44,707 nucleotides of DNA from Methanocellales archaeon (GCA_030019435.1 JASEEV010000012.1:1-44707); one strand, 5' to 3'. Counted from the first letter of the stretch, positions 30,051 through 40,567 are shown. A program made the numbers and translations. The notes: a model not told the origin generated them from the sequence alone.

Positions 30051-31043
30051 TCACTTTTGTAATACGATGATCTGGCGGGTTAAGCTCCTGTGGACACGCT
30101 GCTGATGTTTTCCTCTGACGGCGAGGCCCGCCTCCTCAGCAAGTTTGTCCAAGGGCATTTGTGACACTATGACTGCCTTCTTATTTTTTTTCAACACCCT
30201 ATATATTTCCCTCAGCGAATCACGATATAGATACTCCAACGATCTGGCTTGGATCAAAGCAGACCTGCCATATGGAGGATCCGTCACGACTGCATCCACG
30301 CTTTTACTCCTTAAGGGGATATCACATGCATCTCCAACTATTAGCATACCATCTATATCATAATATCTTAGATTGAGGTTCGCACCGAGCACCATTTTTT
30401 GCTGGATGTCCATGCCAATGCATTGCGCGCCGATCGACGCAGCCTCTATGAGGATGCCTCCAGTTCCGCAGAACGGGTCTAGCAATATTCCATCGTGCAA
30501 GGATGAGATGTTAACCAAAGCACGTGCAAATCTTGGCAGTAAAACTCCAGGATAGAAAAATGGTCTCTGTTGAGGTCGTCTAACTTCATATCGTCCTCTA
30601 TCTACGGACTCCATCAGTCGCCCAAACACACATTTGTCCTCCGTAAGCACTAGACGGAACATGACATCTGGGTTATCTAGATCTACGCGATATCCTTTTT
30701 TGTGAATGAGTGCACCTACTTCCCTCTCCAGTGCGGTGGAGCTTAGATCCGTCCCTTTACATTTTGCCCTGATGCAGAAGGTCCCTTTGAGACCAAGGTC
30801 AGCAGTGCTCGCTAGGCGCAGGATGGATTTGATGTTTGCAGGACAAATGAAGATCACATCTAGGATATGATGAGTCATGGCAAGACGTTTCGCTATCGGG
30901 GGAAGCTCTTGGACATCGACTACGAGCAATTGGTCCATGAATGCGATCTCTCTGAAATCGATGTTCAAGGATTCTAAACAAGCAATGACTTCGGCTCTTG
31001 GCAGCGTTGCATGTTCTCCAGAGAGTTCGAATGCGATCTTCAT
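30051..31043 (-). CDS. trmG10: tRNA (guanine10-N2)-dimethyltransferase (Trm-G10)
   Basis: A 330-residue protein with an N-terminal THUMP region (residues about 55-150) and a Rossmann methyltransferase domain: LLDPFCGTGGILIEAA, IGMDIQQKMVLGANLNL and the catalytic VVTDPPYGRSALIQAR. This is the archaeal Trm-G10 architecture, which makes m2G and m22G at position 10 of tRNA. An ACT-domain gene follows 3 bp after its reading frame. It is divergent from ogt with only 39 bp between. Confidence 0.9.
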   Translation of the reverse strand: MKIAFELSGEHATLPRAEVIACLESLNIDFREIAFMDQLLVVDVQELPPIAKRLAMTHHILDVIFICPANIKSILRLASTADLGLKGTFCIRAKCKGTDLSSTALEREVGALIHKKGYRVDLDNPDVMFRLVLTEDKCVFGRLMESVDRGRYEVRRPQQRPFFYPGVLLPRFARALVNISSLHDGILLDPFCGTGGILIEAASIGAQCIGMDIQQKMVLGANLNLRYYDIDGMLIVGDACDIPLRSKSVDAVVTDPPYGRSALIQARSLEYLYRDSLREIYRVLKKNKKAVIVSQMPLDKLAEEAGLAVRGKHQQRVHRSLTRQIIVLQK

Positions 31044-31082
31044 AAGTATATCGTATGCGTCTTTAACAATATGTTACTAACT

Positions 31083-32383
<1,301 letters not shown>

Positions 32384-32578
32384 TATGAACTCCATGACCG
32401 TAAAGACTCCCTCTCTTATCTCTTGTCGCATGCTGGTGCCGTGCTTTTTGGTGCAAGCGCTCCGCATCTCCTGGTCGCTCACATGTTGATATTACTGTTC
32501 GCGTTGCTCGTCATCGGCCTTGGCATCGTCTTCTCCTGTTTCATGAGCTCGAGAGGTGTGCAGATGGAAAAAGCGTGA
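32384..32578 (+). pseudogene. Possible C-terminal fragment of a membrane permease
   Basis: After a TAG at 32381 the plus strand is open for 64 codons to TGA 32576-32578. It encodes HAGAVLFGASAPHLLVAH and then a hydrophobic helix MLILLFALLVIGLGIVFSC, a pattern like the last helix of ABC-2-type permeases. There is no start or partner ATPase nearby. A second open fragment overlaps it and continues to about 32703 (FRHSPYALIAQLTLGIVEI) in another frame. The whole interval looks like decayed coding DNA; identity is tentative. Confidence 0.3.
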
Positions 32579-32680
32579 TACTTGATGCTGTTTTTCGTCA
32601 CTCACCATACGCTCTGATCGCGCAGCTTACGCTAGGAATAGTGGAAATCAATAGGGTTGGGATAGGCTTTGAGGATCGGC

Positions 32681-34324
32681 TCACGCCGCACTTTCTTCCT
32701 TCCTTCTGACGGTCGCAACAATTACAGGTATCGCGGGTATCAGCGCTAGTCCCACGACGATTAGGCCAGAGGCGAGGAAATATGTGTTGGCTGACTTTAG
32801 GAGAGGTAGCCCTACCACAAGCGCATCTATCACGTAGTGGGCGATCAACACGGTCGTGAGATCGTATCTCAGGAAGAAATAGCCAAAAATGATTCCTGCT
32901 ATCGTCAGCTCTATCCCCCGGACATATACCGGAAAGACGGGATATGATGAGTGCGCAAAAGCCCATATCACAGCGGGGATTACTAGGGCTAGCACGGTAA
33001 ACTTGAGATATTTCTTGACGAGGGGTATGGCAAACAATCTGAATATAAACTCTTCAGATGTAGCTGCTAGGACACCTATGGTCAAGGGAAACAAGAATGG
33101 AAACGATGTGCTCAGGATGTTCGAGTAGACTCCACTGGCTGGCACCCAGATGCCAAAGAAGCTCTCTCCAATCAGATAGAAGAGCGTGATGTATCCCAGA
33201 AACATGAATGCGAGTGAATAGCCCCGAATCGATGAATATGCAAGCTCCTTTGAAAAGAAATTCCGTTTTCTGATCTCATTGATCACCGGCGTCCTGTTTC
33301 CAAGCACCTCCCTGGAAAGAGACTCACCAGCAGACCCTGACAGGAATATCATCAGAGCATATATCAACGCAGCTATGAGTGCAACGACTGTTATCATTAG
33401 GATAAACATGGTTTTGTCCATGAACGTTGGATACGCTGCCATGACTATCGGCAAGCTGTTGAGTTGCGATAATATGAACAATACCGCTACAACTCCACCA
33501 ACCATCACGCCAAATCTCCAATCGACATCATCTTTCTTAAACTTGAATATGAAAACCACCAGAGCTGCTATGACTAGTAGTATCATAAACACCATGCTAA
33601 CAAGCGCCAGCACCATGCCCCGAGAGCTCTCGTGCTCATAGTCTCTGGTGAACGATTCGGGCACCTTGAGATGCTTATTGTAAAGACCGATGTCCTCTCC
33701 ATGAACACCCACATCTATCCTAAGTGTAGCCTCTCCAATCTTGTAGCCCTTCTTCTCCCACTTGAAATGGTGATCAGTCCGTGCCTTTCGCTTCTCACTG
33801 GATGACTTAACGAGTTCGAAAGCGGCCAGATCAACCCCTTGTAAAACTAAAAAGTCTTTTGCGATCTCTAATGCCTTCTCTTGGCTCAGATCAGCTCCCT
33901 CGGCGTCTTCTGGAAGCTCATGATTGAATGAGATCACTTCGCCGGTTGCAGGATCGATGTCAACCGTAAACTCCTCTTTTTCCAAGGGTTTAAACCATCT
34001 GATCGCCCAAAACCAGACAGGAAGCTCATCTCTCATCAGCTCATTCGCTCTCTCCATGCCCAAAGTTTTCTGAAGATACACCGCCGCAGAATCATCGGCT
34101 GAAAAGAGCAGTGTGCTCTCATACTCATCCAAATCAAATGTCCCCCGTCCGACTATGAACGCTTTTGCCTCTCCCATGGCATCCTCTTTGGAGAGTTTTA
34201 GGTCAATAGAAGCGGTCGGAAAAACAGCTCCCCAGAACTGCAAAAACACCATGAGACCTATAATACCCAGCGCCAAGATGACGATGTGTGTTCTATTTTC
34301 TTTTTTCTCCCCCTCTTCAGCCAT
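32681..34324 (-). CDS. CPBP-family intramembrane metalloprotease with N-terminal PepSY-like region
   Basis: A 547-residue membrane protein. One helix at about 12-32 is followed by an extracytoplasmic region (45-225) with two repeat-like PepSY segments (LSKEDAMGEAKAFIV and LSQEKALEIAKDFLV). About eight helices follow. The CPBP (Abi) active site is complete: EE at 424-425 with Arg429 (SEEFIFR), His458 in FAHSSYP and His496 in IAHYVIDAL. The family includes type II CAAX prenyl proteases and membrane-protein processing enzymes; the substrate is unknown. It closes a same-strand run with ybjQ-like, fpoF-like and mer genes. Confidence 0.85.
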   Translation of the reverse strand: MAEEGEKKENRTHIVILALGIIGLMVFLQFWGAVFPTASIDLKLSKEDAMGEAKAFIVGRGTFDLDEYESTLLFSADDSAAVYLQKTLGMERANELMRDELPVWFWAIRWFKPLEKEEFTVDIDPATGEVISFNHELPEDAEGADLSQEKALEIAKDFLVLQGVDLAAFELVKSSSEKRKARTDHHFKWEKKGYKIGEATLRIDVGVHGEDIGLYNKHLKVPESFTRDYEHESSRGMVLALVSMVFMILLVIAALVVFIFKFKKDDVDWRFGVMVGGVVAVLFILSQLNSLPIVMAAYPTFMDKTMFILMITVVALIAALIYALMIFLSGSAGESLSREVLGNRTPVINEIRKRNFFSKELAYSSIRGYSLAFMFLGYITLFYLIGESFFGIWVPASGVYSNILSTSFPFLFPLTIGVLAATSEEFIFRLFAIPLVKKYLKFTVLALVIPAVIWAFAHSSYPVFPVYVRGIELTIAGIIFGYFFLRYDLTTVLIAHYVIDALVVGLPLLKSANTYFLASGLIVVGLALIPAIPVIVATVRRKEESAA

Positions 34325-34354
34325 ATTTTAGCCGCCTTTGCGTCCTCGATGTAT

Positions 34355-34669
34355 TCATTCCAATTTCACCGCAGTCCCATATGCCAGCAGTTCGGCTGCG
34401 CCACCCATCGTCTGCGACGTCATGAATCTCGCACTTATGATGGCATCTGCTCCCAGTTTTTCTGCCTCTTCTATCATTCTACTGATGGACTCTTCCCTAA
34501 CTTCGCTCAACATCTCTGTGTATTCTCTCAGCTCTCCGCCGACGATATTCTTCAGCGCAGCGAGAATATCCTTTCCAATCCATTTCGCCCTGACGGTATT
34601 TCCCTTGACCAAACCCAAGGTTTCAACGATCCTCCGCCCCTCAATCTTCTCCGAGGTTACGACTAGCAT
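34355..34669 (-). CDS. YbjQ/DUF74 family protein
   Basis: A 104-residue protein: MLVVTSEKIEGRRIVETLGL, VKGNTVRAKWIGKDILAALK, EEAEKLGADAIISARFMTS and a C-terminal LLAYGTAVKL. This is the pentameric YbjQ family, sometimes labelled heavy-metal-binding on weak evidence. A strong GGAGGTGA precedes ATG 34669; an upstream ATG at 34720 would fall inside the previous gene and lacks family similarity. Confidence 0.88.
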   Translation of the reverse strand: MLVVTSEKIEGRRIVETLGLVKGNTVRAKWIGKDILAALKNIVGGELREYTEMLSEVREESISRMIEEAEKLGADAIISARFMTSQTMGGAAELLAYGTAVKLE

Positions 34670-34671
34670 TT

Positions 34672-34863
34672 TTATTTCACCTCCCCAAGTCTTTCCTTGA
34701 TGACCGAGAGCAATAGGCACACTATTCCCGCTAGTATGCCCACGACTCCTATCCTGATGATCAGAGGAATGTCTGCTTCGAGGAACTGATACAGTCCATA
34801 GGCGGCACAGATGATCGCGCTGACGCCGAGAAGGATGAAACCAAAGAGTCGCACTTTTTCCAT
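34672..34863 (-). CDS. Two-helix membrane protein of unknown function
   Basis: A 63-residue protein with hydrophobic segments at about 7-26 and 34-54 and short charged ends. No named family is recognised. Its ATG overlaps the last base of the fpoF-like gene, and the YbjQ-like gene begins 2 bp after its stop, so it is embedded in the operon. It may anchor or accompany either product. Confidence 0.6.
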   Translation of the reverse strand: MEKVRLFGFILLGVSAIICAAYGLYQFLEADIPLIIRIGVVGILAGIVCLLLSVIKERLGEVK

Positions 34864-35771
34864 TATTTGTGCCTCCGTTTCAGGTCTGATGATTTTTTGA
34901 CCGGATCTAGGTTGGCATCCCCATACTCTATGTCCTTGACTTTACCTAACAAAGCCCTACCGTTTTCCGTCCTTATGAGAATGGTGCTCCATCCAGGTGG
35001 GGAGCCAACAGAGCCCACTGAAATGTCAGCATAATAAGCGCTGAAATCACGACAGTGATGGCACGATGGGCGTGCATATCTTTTGATCTCCTTTATTGGG
35101 ATGCGGCGCTCATCATCTGCATATATCACAAAGGACCCCTTGTCAAAGTCCATCTTTCGTACGCTCCGAAGCTCAATCCCCAGACCAGATATGAATTCAC
35201 ACAGGTCGTATGTGAAGCTCTCCATACAAAAAAGCCCTATTATTACTGCTATTTCCCTGAACTTAGCTAAGTTTCTGAGCAGCCAGGCAGAGTGAGCCTG
35301 GCAAGGCGTTCCTACTACTGCAACTCTCTCATATCTAGCTATGGCATCCTTCACCAGCGAGACGACAGGGGCGTTGGTGTATTTCGTTCCACTCGCTTTT
35401 ACAACATCCTGGACATCGGTTATCAGAAGAGGTGTTGCCTGCCAAACCTCATCCCTAGTCACGCCTATCGCACAGTCTATATGTCCTTCTGCGAGCAGCG
35501 ACTTGACCATTCCAGTGACGACGGCACCATCTTGTCCGGGCATGTTACTTCTGCCAGATCTGACGAGGAGCACGTTGTCGAATTCGTTCTCTGGAAAACC
35601 ATCGATTACAGGGCACACCATAGAGCACGCGTCGCACTCTGTGCACTCTTCACTGATAACAGCATGATCTTTGATCGTGATCGCATCTATGGTGCAGACG
35701 GTTGCACACCCTCCACAACCAGTGCATTTACCAGCGTCTACGATCTCCTGTATTTCAACCTCAGCCATCAA
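34863..35771 (-). CDS. fpoF: F420H2 oxidoreductase subunit, FpoF/FrhB family
   Basis: A 302-residue iron-sulfur flavoprotein. Two ferredoxin-like clusters lie at the N-terminus (CTGCGGCATVC and CTECDACSMVC). The FrhB-type domain follows with GQDGAVVTGMVKSLL, ASGTKYTNAPVV, VVGTPCQAHSAW, FCMESFTYDLC and CHHCRDFSAYYADISVGSVG. It oxidises F420H2, in Methanosarcina as the input module of the Fpo complex. There too fpoF sits next to mer, as here, which supports the name. It lacks roughly 40 C-terminal residues compared with my recollection of Methanosarcina FpoF. It could be a soluble FrhB-like F420:ferredoxin enzyme instead. The start overlaps mer by 11 bp. Confidence 0.78.
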   Translation of the reverse strand: MMAEVEIQEIVDAGKCTGCGGCATVCTIDAITIKDHAVISEECTECDACSMVCPVIDGFPENEFDNVLLVRSGRSNMPGQDGAVVTGMVKSLLAEGHIDCAIGVTRDEVWQATPLLITDVQDVVKASGTKYTNAPVVSLVKDAIARYERVAVVGTPCQAHSAWLLRNLAKFREIAVIIGLFCMESFTYDLCEFISGLGIELRSVRKMDFDKGSFVIYADDERRIPIKEIKRYARPSCHHCRDFSAYYADISVGSVGSPPGWSTILIRTENGRALLGKVKDIEYGDANLDPVKKSSDLKRRHK

Positions 35772-36744
35772 ATTCCCCTATGATCTCCTCGCCAATGAGC
35801 CTGATCGAGGTTGACACATCAGGGCCAATCGGGGAGCCTACCACCACTTGTGTAACTCCAATATCATGTAACTCTCTAATCCTCTGGATACAATGGTCTG
35901 GTGAGCCGTAGATCGAGAAGACATCCACCATCTGATTTGTGACAGACCCGAAAGCGGTCTTGAAGTCTCCCTTGGCAAATGCACTCTTAATTGCAGCTAC
36001 GTCTGTGGAATCAATGCCGTGCCTTTCCAGGACAGGTGCAGGTGCCCCAGCTGCGATAAAGGCAACCACTGGCACCACTGCTTTTTTCGCCCTCCCCTCA
36101 TCTAAATCCACGGAAAAGCTGGCATATGCAGCTACATCAAAACCTTGCTTAGGGGAGCCTTTTTGAACTTGGGGCATCGCATACTTAAAATCCAAGGGAT
36201 GGGATGCGTTGATCAATACACCATCTCCTATGGCACTAGCGGTTCTAAGCATGAGAGGACCTTGCGCCCCAATATAGATGGGTATCTCTGGGCACTTGAA
36301 CGATAGTTTGGCGCCATCGATCTTGAAGAAATTTCCTTGGAAAGAGAGACGTTCTCCTGCCAAGAGGCGTCTTATGATCTCTACCGCCTCTCTTAGCCTA
36401 GCTACGGGCTTGTCCATCTGGATACCTAATGATGTCAACGTGGTTCTATCACCAGCTCCGATGCCGAGCATGGCTCTGCCATTGGAAATCTTGTCAATGG
36501 TGGCAATGGCAGAAGCCGTCAGGGCAGGATGGACTTGATATGCATTCGTCACACCAGGTCCAAGTCTGACTCGTTTCGTCCTTTCAGCCACTAATGCCAA
36601 CGTCGCATAGACGTTCCTGTTGTTATAGTGATCTGTGATCCAGACAGCATCGAATCCATGGTCTTCAGCTAAAATGCAGTGCTTTACGAGATCGTCCAAT
36701 GGCATATCTGGGACGAATTCTATGCCGAACATGAAATCACCCAT
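35761..36744 (-). CDS. mer: Methylene-tetrahydromethanopterin reductase (Mer)
   Basis: A 327-residue bacterial-luciferase-family enzyme that interconverts methylene- and methyl-H4MPT with F420H2, in methanogenesis or its reversal. N-terminal MFGIEFVPDMPLDDLVKHC, then WITDHYNNRNVYATLAL, GPGVTNAYQVHPALTASAIA, GRAMLGIGAGDRTTLTSLGI and the C-terminal GVTQVVVGSPIGPD match Mer throughout; the non-prolyl cis peptide region GPGVTN is intact. GGGAGG lies 9 bp before ATG 36744; the internal ATG at 36732 is an alternative. It heads the fpoF-like operon. Its presence argues against ANME-1, which lacks mer. Confidence 0.95.
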   Translation of the reverse strand: MGDFMFGIEFVPDMPLDDLVKHCILAEDHGFDAVWITDHYNNRNVYATLALVAERTKRVRLGPGVTNAYQVHPALTASAIATIDKISNGRAMLGIGAGDRTTLTSLGIQMDKPVARLREAVEIIRRLLAGERLSFQGNFFKIDGAKLSFKCPEIPIYIGAQGPLMLRTASAIGDGVLINASHPLDFKYAMPQVQKGSPKQGFDVAAYASFSVDLDEGRAKKAVVPVVAFIAAGAPAPVLERHGIDSTDVAAIKSAFAKGDFKTAFGSVTNQMVDVFSIYGSPDHCIQRIRELHDIGVTQVVVGSPIGPDVSTSIRLIGEEIIGEFDG

Positions 36745-36812
36745 GCAGAATTGCCTCCCGGGTTTAAAAGATTATTGTTTTAACCTTTGAAACAAGAGCT
36801 ATCACAGCCCTC

Positions 36813-37037
36813 CTATCCCACAATTTCATCCGATCTAAGGAAATCGAGCCAAGATCTTGGGAAAAATTCGTAATTCAGCGGACAAGGAAAATCATCACAT
36901 TCAAAACATAATTCAACCCCTCTTTCTTTGGCACATTGCGGCATTCTACACACCGGATTTGGCGCACAGCCTGAGCAATGCTTTTTAATGAATTTTGGAC
37001 ACTTCTCACAGAAAATTCCACAAACTCCTACTTTCAT
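36813..37037 (-). CDS. DUF3795-like Cys-rich protein
   Basis: A 74-residue protein starting MKVGVCGIFCEKCPKF, with further Cys in HCSGCAPNPVCRMPQC and LCFECDDFPCPL, about twelve in all. The spacing CGxxCxxC resembles DUF3795, a family thought to bind metal. The start is set by GGTGAG 4 bp before the ATG and by removal of an unlikely hydrophobic extension. It is divergent from dph6, sharing its promoter region. Confidence 0.75.
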   Translation of the reverse strand: MKVGVCGIFCEKCPKFIKKHCSGCAPNPVCRMPQCAKERGVELCFECDDFPCPLNYEFFPRSWLDFLRSDEIVG

Positions 37038-37055
37038 TACACTCACCATGAGAAT

Positions 37056-37067
37056 GATATATATACT
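37056..37067. promoter_or_regulatory. TATA-like box between DUF3795 gene and dph6
   Basis: GATATATATACT is centred 26 bp before the dph6 ATG, which fits a leaderless dph6 transcript. A second AT-rich element at 37079-37090 overlaps the dph6 start and could drive the opposite gene with a leader containing GGTGAG, so the two promoters overlap. Confidence 0.5.
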
Positions 37068-37086
37068 CGCCTTGTAACTTGAATTT

Positions 37087-37746
37087 ATGCAAGTCGTCGC
37101 ATCCTGGAGCGGTGGCAAAGAGAGTTGCTTTGCATGCTACAAGGTGATTTTAGATGGCTTTGATGTCACTCATCTTCTGAATTTCATATCCGAAGATGTT
37201 GGCAGGAGATCTCATGGATTAGGCGCTGAACTATTATCAGTACAATCACAGGCCATTGGAATCCCAATCGTTCAAAGGAGAACTACTTGGAATACGTACG
37301 AGCGGGAGTTCAAAAAGGTTGTGAGTAGGCTAAAGCGGGATAACATCCAGGGGATCGTTTTTGGAGATGTCCATCTTCAGGAGCATAAGGATTGGATAGA
37401 GAGGGTTTGTGGTGAAATAGATGTTGAGCCAATATTTCCTTTATGGGGAAGAGACCCAGAAAACATAATCCATGATTTTATCGATGCCGGCTTTGATGCC
37501 ATCATCATCGCTGTTAAGGCAGAAATCTTGGGTGAGGAATGGCTGGGGCGGAAGATCGATAAAAAGCTCATAGAAGAGCTTAGGGATAGAAAAATTGATC
37601 CATGTGGCGAAGCAGGTGAATATCATACATTCGTCATCGACGGTCCACTGTTTAAAAGGAGGGTGAAGATACTTGATAGCGACAAGGTGTTGAAGGATGG
37701 ACGTTGGCTCTTGGAGATTTCAAGGTATGAGATCAGTGGCGAGTAA
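37087..37746 (+). CDS. dph6: Diphthine-ammonia ligase Dph6 family
   Basis: A 219-residue PP-loop ATPase. VASWSGGKESCFACYK is the ATP pyrophosphatase loop, followed by GIVFGDVHLQEHKDW and DPCGEAGEYHTFVIDGPLF, the EGGE-type motif of this family. The enzyme amidates diphthine on elongation factor 2. Archaeal and eukaryotic members have the same core. No ribosome-binding site precedes the ATG, in line with a leaderless mRNA. It is convergent with the radical SAM gene. Confidence 0.9.
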   Translation: MQVVASWSGGKESCFACYKVILDGFDVTHLLNFISEDVGRRSHGLGAELLSVQSQAIGIPIVQRRTTWNTYEREFKKVVSRLKRDNIQGIVFGDVHLQEHKDWIERVCGEIDVEPIFPLWGRDPENIIHDFIDAGFDAIIIAVKAEILGEEWLGRKIDKKLIEELRDRKIDPCGEAGEYHTFVIDGPLFKRRVKILDSDKVLKDGRWLLEISRYEISGE

Positions 37747-37752
37747 TCTCGA

Positions 37753-38661
37753 TCACACCAAATTCCTCAGTCCAGCATCCCTGACGATCTCGAGCGCTCT
37801 CCTTCTTTCCTCATATCCCAGCCGACGGTTTAGCTCTGGGTGTTGACTCGCTTTGTAATGTGGCGCATACTGGAACATGAGATTGAACCTTATGCGGGGT
37901 ATATGTTCTGCGATCCACTCGACAATCGGCTTGGTGCAACATTCCAGATGGTTAGGCAGCACAAGATGGCGAAGAATGACCTCGGCATCTTCGTATGCTA
38001 GCAAGAAGTTTCGGGTGGTGATACTCCAATAGTCTTTTACGTTCGAGTACTTCTCAGCGCACTCATCGTTTCCGTATCTGAAGTCCGCCAAGTAGATATC
38101 TATCACGCCGCTTAGCAAATCCATCGTCTCGCTAGAGCAATACATGTTCGAGTTCCAGATCATAGGGGTGTTGATATTGCACGCATTCATGATCCGTAGT
38201 ATAGAATGCAAATGCGGGGTTGGCTCCCCTCCCACAAAGTTCACGTTTTTTGCACCTTGGTATTTCCTCATCGCAATGATCTCTGCCATTCTCTCTGGAA
38301 GCACAGGCGTTCCAGTGACAACCCTGTTTGCTATGTCCCAGTTTTGGCAATATGCGCACGTAAACGTGCAACCTATGAAAAAGATCGTGTGCGATGGCAC
38401 CAGCTCGGACTCCTCGCCATAGTGTAGGAATTCGGAGGCGTAACGCGATATGGCGTCGACGCCGCAGTATCCGACTTCCTTTGCCAGTCGGTTCACGCCA
38501 CAGCGGCGCTCACAAAAATGACAACTCTGTAGGATATTGTTGGCAAGTTCTATTTTTAGATCGAGCAGTGATTTTTCCTTCGCGATTAGATACTTAGCCT
38601 TATGATCGTTGTTTAAAACGGCAAAGTATCGATCCAGTCCTTGTACGAAAGACATGATCAT
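37753..38661 (-). CDS. Radical SAM protein, PflA/PflX-like (COG1313)
   Basis: A 302-residue protein. An N-terminal Cys set CHFCERRCGVNR near residue 47 precedes the radical SAM cluster motif GCTFTCAYCQNWDIA near residue 98 and the glycine-rich NFVGGEPTPHL. The layout is that of COG1313 proteins annotated as pyruvate-formate-lyase-activating homologues; no partner glycyl-radical enzyme is adjacent. The true substrate is unknown. It overlaps lonB by 4 bp, so is expressed with it. Confidence 0.85.
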   Translation of the reverse strand: MIMSFVQGLDRYFAVLNNDHKAKYLIAKEKSLLDLKIELANNILQSCHFCERRCGVNRLAKEVGYCGVDAISRYASEFLHYGEESELVPSHTIFFIGCTFTCAYCQNWDIANRVVTGTPVLPERMAEIIAMRKYQGAKNVNFVGGEPTPHLHSILRIMNACNINTPMIWNSNMYCSSETMDLLSGVIDIYLADFRYGNDECAEKYSNVKDYWSITTRNFLLAYEDAEVILRHLVLPNHLECCTKPIVEWIAEHIPRIRFNLMFQYAPHYKASQHPELNRRLGYEERRRALEIVRDAGLRNLV

Positions 38662-40547
38662 TGAAGCACTGGCTTATCCAATGGAATGCCGACCTTGGTC
38701 TCAGAGGCAATTTTTTTGAGCTTCTTGAGCAATCCTTCTCTTCTCCTTCCGATCAAGCTGTGCTCCAGCACTTCCTCTATGGTGGAAACTGGAACGATGG
38801 CGATCTTATCCACGTATTTTTCCTCGATCAACACATCCCTCTCATTTGACTTTGGTATCAGAACGGTCTTGATGCCTGCATTAGCTGCAGCTTCGATCTT
38901 GTATGTTACGCCTCCAACTGGGAGCACCTCCCCCCGGATGGAGAGAGAGCCCGTCATGGCTACACTTTGATCTACCGGAACTCCTTCCAGTGCAGATATG
39001 ATTGCAGTTGCAACGCTTATGCTTGCAGAATCGCCTTCCACTCCCTCATATGTGCCTATGAACTGGATGTGTATGTCTTTGTTTGAGATGTCTTCTCCGC
39101 TGAATTTCTTGACGAACGCTGAGACGTTCTGCACAGCCTCTTGGGCTATCTCTTGAAGTAGGCCAGTTGCGATTACCTTTCCTTCTTCCTTTGATTGCGC
39201 TGGTGTTGTCTCTGCGACGATTGGAAGCACCAAGCCAGATTCGCCCATGAGTGCAAGCCCGTTAACTCTGCCGATTTCCGCACCTTTACTCTTGAACATC
39301 TCATAATCTTTTCTATGTTCAAGATACTGATCCTCAACTTGCTGTTCGACGGAACGCGCTATCTTTTTAGCCTTGAGAACGTGCTCCCGTGTAGTACGTT
39401 CTGCATCGGCAGACCTAGCGATATCACCAGCAACCCTGATCAATCCGCCGAGATCTCTTAGCTTAAGAGTTAGTTGACCTCTACGACCTGCTCTCCTTTG
39501 AGCTTCTCGAATGACTTCCTTTACTGCATCCTTCGTGAAATGAGGGATTCTTTTGTCCTTCTCTACCTCCTGAGCGACGAATCTGACCAACTTGCGTCTA
39601 TTTTCCGGAGAGTCATCCATGGAATCCTGCATGTAGACCTCATAGCCGTATCCCTTTATTCTTGAACGAAGAGCGGGATGCATGTCCTTCGTAGCACCAA
39701 GGTTACCCGCAATCACCATGACAAAATCGCATGGTACTGGGTCGGTCTTGACCATCGCTCCTGAGCTTCGCTCCGACTGCCCTGTGATGGGATACTCGCC
39801 TTCTTGTAAAGCAGTAAGCAGGCTCTGTTGCGATTCTATGTGAAGAGTGGCAATCTCGTCGATGAAAAGAACGCCTTTATGCGCTTTGTGGACTGCACCC
39901 ACCTCAACTCTATCATGTGAGGGCGTCTCGAGCCCCCCACTCTGGAATGGATCATGCCGTACGTCTCCTAAGAGGGCGCCTGCATGCGCACCTGTGGCAT
40001 CAACATATGGGGCAGTACTCTTCCCTTCATTCGATATCAACAACTTTGGGACCGTCATCTCTTCTCTGGGCGTGATGTATCTGAGCGCGATGAAAAGAAG
40101 GAGGGCAGCTATAATACCCATCAACCACTGTCCTTGTATGAAAGCAAACACTACGATGCCCATGACGAGCATCATATATAGCATGTTCCGCGTCTGGGAT
40201 TTCTTCTGGGCTTCCATTTTATGAGACTGTACTATCTGCTTCCCTTTCCCGGCTGGAACGGCCCTGACCTTTGGATTGTTCGAGTCCTCTGGATTGTGAT
40301 AGACCAAGACGTCCTGCAGTTCCTCTTTGGGAAGAAGCTCAGCCATTCCTCTAGCTAGCATCGATTTGCCCGTTCCAGGCGTGCCTATCAGCATCACGTG
40401 CCTTCTCTGCTTGGCTGCCTTCTTGATCACTTCGACTGCTCTCTCTTGACCGATCACCTGATCGATCAGGAGTTCGGGCACCTTTATATCCTCAGTCGCC
40501 TCGAATTCTAGTCCGCCCAAAAGGTCGTTTTCATCGTCCATGTTCAC
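38658..40547 (-). CDS. lonB: Membrane-anchored archaeal Lon protease (LonB)
   Basis: A 629-residue ATP-dependent protease. Walker A is LIGTPGTGKSMLARGM near residue 55, and two hydrophobic helices at about 125-160 are inserted between Walker A and B, the LonB hallmark. Walker B is GVLFIDEIATL. The C-terminal protease has the catalytic dyad Ser507 (EGDSAS) and Lys550 (GGVTYKIEAA). It is the principal membrane-associated AAA protease of archaea. The start is GTG 40547 or ATG 40541, neither with a strong ribosome-binding site. Confidence 0.96.
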   Translation of the reverse strand: MNMDDENDLLGGLEFEATEDIKVPELLIDQVIGQERAVEVIKKAAKQRRHVMLIGTPGTGKSMLARGMAELLPKEELQDVLVYHNPEDSNNPKVRAVPAGKGKQIVQSHKMEAQKKSQTRNMLYMMLVMGIVVFAFIQGQWLMGIIAALLLFIALRYITPREEMTVPKLLISNEGKSTAPYVDATGAHAGALLGDVRHDPFQSGGLETPSHDRVEVGAVHKAHKGVLFIDEIATLHIESQQSLLTALQEGEYPITGQSERSSGAMVKTDPVPCDFVMVIAGNLGATKDMHPALRSRIKGYGYEVYMQDSMDDSPENRRKLVRFVAQEVEKDKRIPHFTKDAVKEVIREAQRRAGRRGQLTLKLRDLGGLIRVAGDIARSADAERTTREHVLKAKKIARSVEQQVEDQYLEHRKDYEMFKSKGAEIGRVNGLALMGESGLVLPIVAETTPAQSKEEGKVIATGLLQEIAQEAVQNVSAFVKKFSGEDISNKDIHIQFIGTYEGVEGDSASISVATAIISALEGVPVDQSVAMTGSLSIRGEVLPVGGVTYKIEAAANAGIKTVLIPKSNERDVLIEEKYVDKIAIVPVSTIEEVLEHSLIGRRREGLLKKLKKIASETKVGIPLDKPVLQ

Positions 40548-40567
40548 ATCTAAATGACACTCATGAC

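Noticed and set aside
34338-34700. Open frame antisense to the YbjQ-like gene
   Set aside because: The minus strand encodes a clear YbjQ family protein with a strong GGAGGTGA site; the plus-strand product is Ser-rich shadow sequence.
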